From CAZXVW01 sp964644025 (GTDB lineage Bacteria > Acidobacteriota > Terriglobia > Bryobacterales > Bryobacteraceae), in the NCBI GenBank assembly GCA_964644025.1, contig CAZXVW010000110.1, positions 1 through 14,861 on the forward strand: 14,861 nt of DNA, written 5' to 3'. A program made the position numbers and the translations under genes. Below the pieces are notes generated by a model. It made no database searches, was not told the DNA's origin, and saw only the letters and a list, made by a program, of their open reading frames with translations. This document shows positions 14,388 to 14,861 of this stretch, piece after piece (the stretch's first letter is position 1; every line of letters starts with the position of its first letter).

Positions 14388-14482
14388 ACAGGCTACCTTA
14401 TTGGTAAGATAGCAAGTTATTCGCAATTGGGTTCGAATCCTCAGTTTTTTGTAGCGACGCTCGCCGCTCCGGTGGAAACCGG
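14388..14482. other. Unexplained structured, less GC-rich patch (possible RNA or repeat element)
   Basis: GCTACCTTA (14392-14400) pairs with TAAGATAGC (14405-14413) over a TTGG loop, nine positions with one C-A mismatch. Then come a tRNA T-arm-like GGTTCGAATCC (14430-14440), a T6 run (14445-14450), and CCGGT-GGAA-ACCGG (14469-14482), a stem with a GNRA-class loop. From 14390 to 14450 the DNA is clearly less GC-rich than its surroundings. A weak promoter (TTTCCA 14383-14388, TAAGAT 14405-14410, 16-nt spacing) is possible. No full tRNA can be folded, since no 5' strand pairs with the T-rich 3' side. It could be a small RNA, a remnant of an integration site or a dispersed intergenic repeat. Confidence 0.3.
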
Positions 14483-14525
14483 TTGCGTGCTGGAGCGGCT
14501 GGAGCAGGTTTGCGTGCTGGAGCGG
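14483..14525. repeat. 16-nt direct repeat, 27-nt period
   Basis: TTGCGTGCTGGAGCGG occurs exactly at 14483-14498 and again at 14510-14525, with CTGGAGCAGGT between them echoing part of the unit (CTGGAGC appears three times). In one plus frame it reads as a 9-residue repeat (CVLERLEQV, CVLERVRSG), but that frame has no other sign of being a gene. Confidence 0.6.
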
Positions 14526-14861
14526 GTGCGTTCCGGGTTTGAGAAGCCGGGTTGTCAAAGATCGATGGCCGCGTCCGCGGGTGGGCGAAAGGCCGCCGGG
14601 GAGGGATGCTCCCGCTGGAATTGTACCGCCGGGTGAGCGGGGCGGAAGGGTGTGCGACCGGGAACCCGATCCGATTGAGCAAGTTGCGCGTTTGCGGGTG
14701 GCGTGACTTGTGCCAGCACCGGTGGGGAACTCCCCAATTTTCCGGTTGAACATTCCCCGCCTACCGTTGGATGGTGATTGAGACCGGTCACTCGAACCGG
14801 GAAGGCAAGAGCAAACCGGGATTTGAGCTGATCAGCGGCGCTGAACCGACTCTTTCCTAAC
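14526..14861. other. Right-edge region without a confident gene
   Basis: I find no recognisable gene here. One plus frame is open over 14552-14746, stops at TGA 14747-14749, then continues through an ATG at 14771 for 29 codons (MVIETGHSNREGKSKPGFEL at its start) to a TAA at 14858-14860. The pieces could be a decayed gene but match no family I know. CCCCGCCTACCGT (14755-14767), preceded by TGAAC, is repeated in the rpsO-pnp spacer at 8715-8727. Confidence 0.3.

Noticed and set aside
14392..14458. tRNA gene, suggested by the T-arm-like GGTTCGAATCC
   Set aside because: No 5' acceptor strand pairs with the T-rich 3' side, the anticodon arm does not fold, and the T-stem has a mismatch and a G-T pair.
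14483..14525. CRISPR array
   Set aside because: Only two copies of a 16-nt unit with an 11-nt gap; no third repeat-spacer unit and no cas gene.
14274..14753. Minus-strand open frame of 159 codons in the right-edge region
   Set aside because: Composition is Arg/Pro/Gly/Ser-rich with no domain, and it crosses the hairpins and the end of mqnC; it looks like a GC-rich chance frame.

Overview
The window is GC-rich bacterial chromosome with dense genes, short gaps and several ATGA start/stop overlaps. Gene content fits Acidobacteriota, perhaps the Solibacter/Bryobacterales side: futalosine-pathway menaquinone genes (mqnA, mqnC), a twin-arginine-exported aldo/keto reductase, a bactofilin-like beta-helix protein and a short-form RfbA. 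The lineage is inferred from gene style only; no rRNA is present.

Layout. The left edge (1-218) has no confident gene, only a broken small reading frame on the minus strand. Next, on the minus strand, come a beta-helix (polymer-forming-like) protein (219-1346) and an aldo/keto reductase with a Tat signal (1464-2393). Reading away from the reductase is a 917-residue fusion of an NDP-forming acyl-CoA synthetase and a GNAT acetyltransferase, the Pat/Pka architecture (2510-5263). It converges tail to tail, with 9 bp of overlap, on a minus-strand dTDP-sugar operon rfbA-rfbC-rfbB (7586 down to 5255) whose genes overlap by ATGA. A small cupin (7631-7978) diverges from rfbA, followed by a 77-residue conserved-looking small protein (8060-8293).

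The housekeeping core is rpsO (8402-8671) and pnp (8901-11015), separated by a 229-nt structured leader. Six nucleotides after pnp lies a secreted GH43/GH32-type five-bladed beta-propeller protein (11022-11984). A possible 62-residue minus-strand gene (12103-12291) follows, then the translationally coupled pair mqnA-mqnC (12464-14289), two steps of menaquinone synthesis by the futalosine route.

The right end (14290-14861) has no convincing gene. It has three GC hairpins in tandem just after mqnC, a less GC-rich patch with a near-perfect 22-nt hairpin, a tRNA T-arm-like motif and a T6 run, a GNRA-loop hairpin, a 16-nt direct repeat with 27-nt period, and a 13-nt sequence shared with the rpsO-pnp spacer. 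It is the least explained part of the window.

Functionally the window joins central functions (translation, RNA decay, quinone synthesis, acetyl-CoA or lysine acetylation) with surface-sugar precursor synthesis. I saw no CRISPR array, tRNA, rRNA, intact insertion sequence or prophage gene. No wholly new system is evident; the best leads are the right-hand structured region, the His-retaining Pat-like fusion, and the secreted propeller gene tied to pnp.
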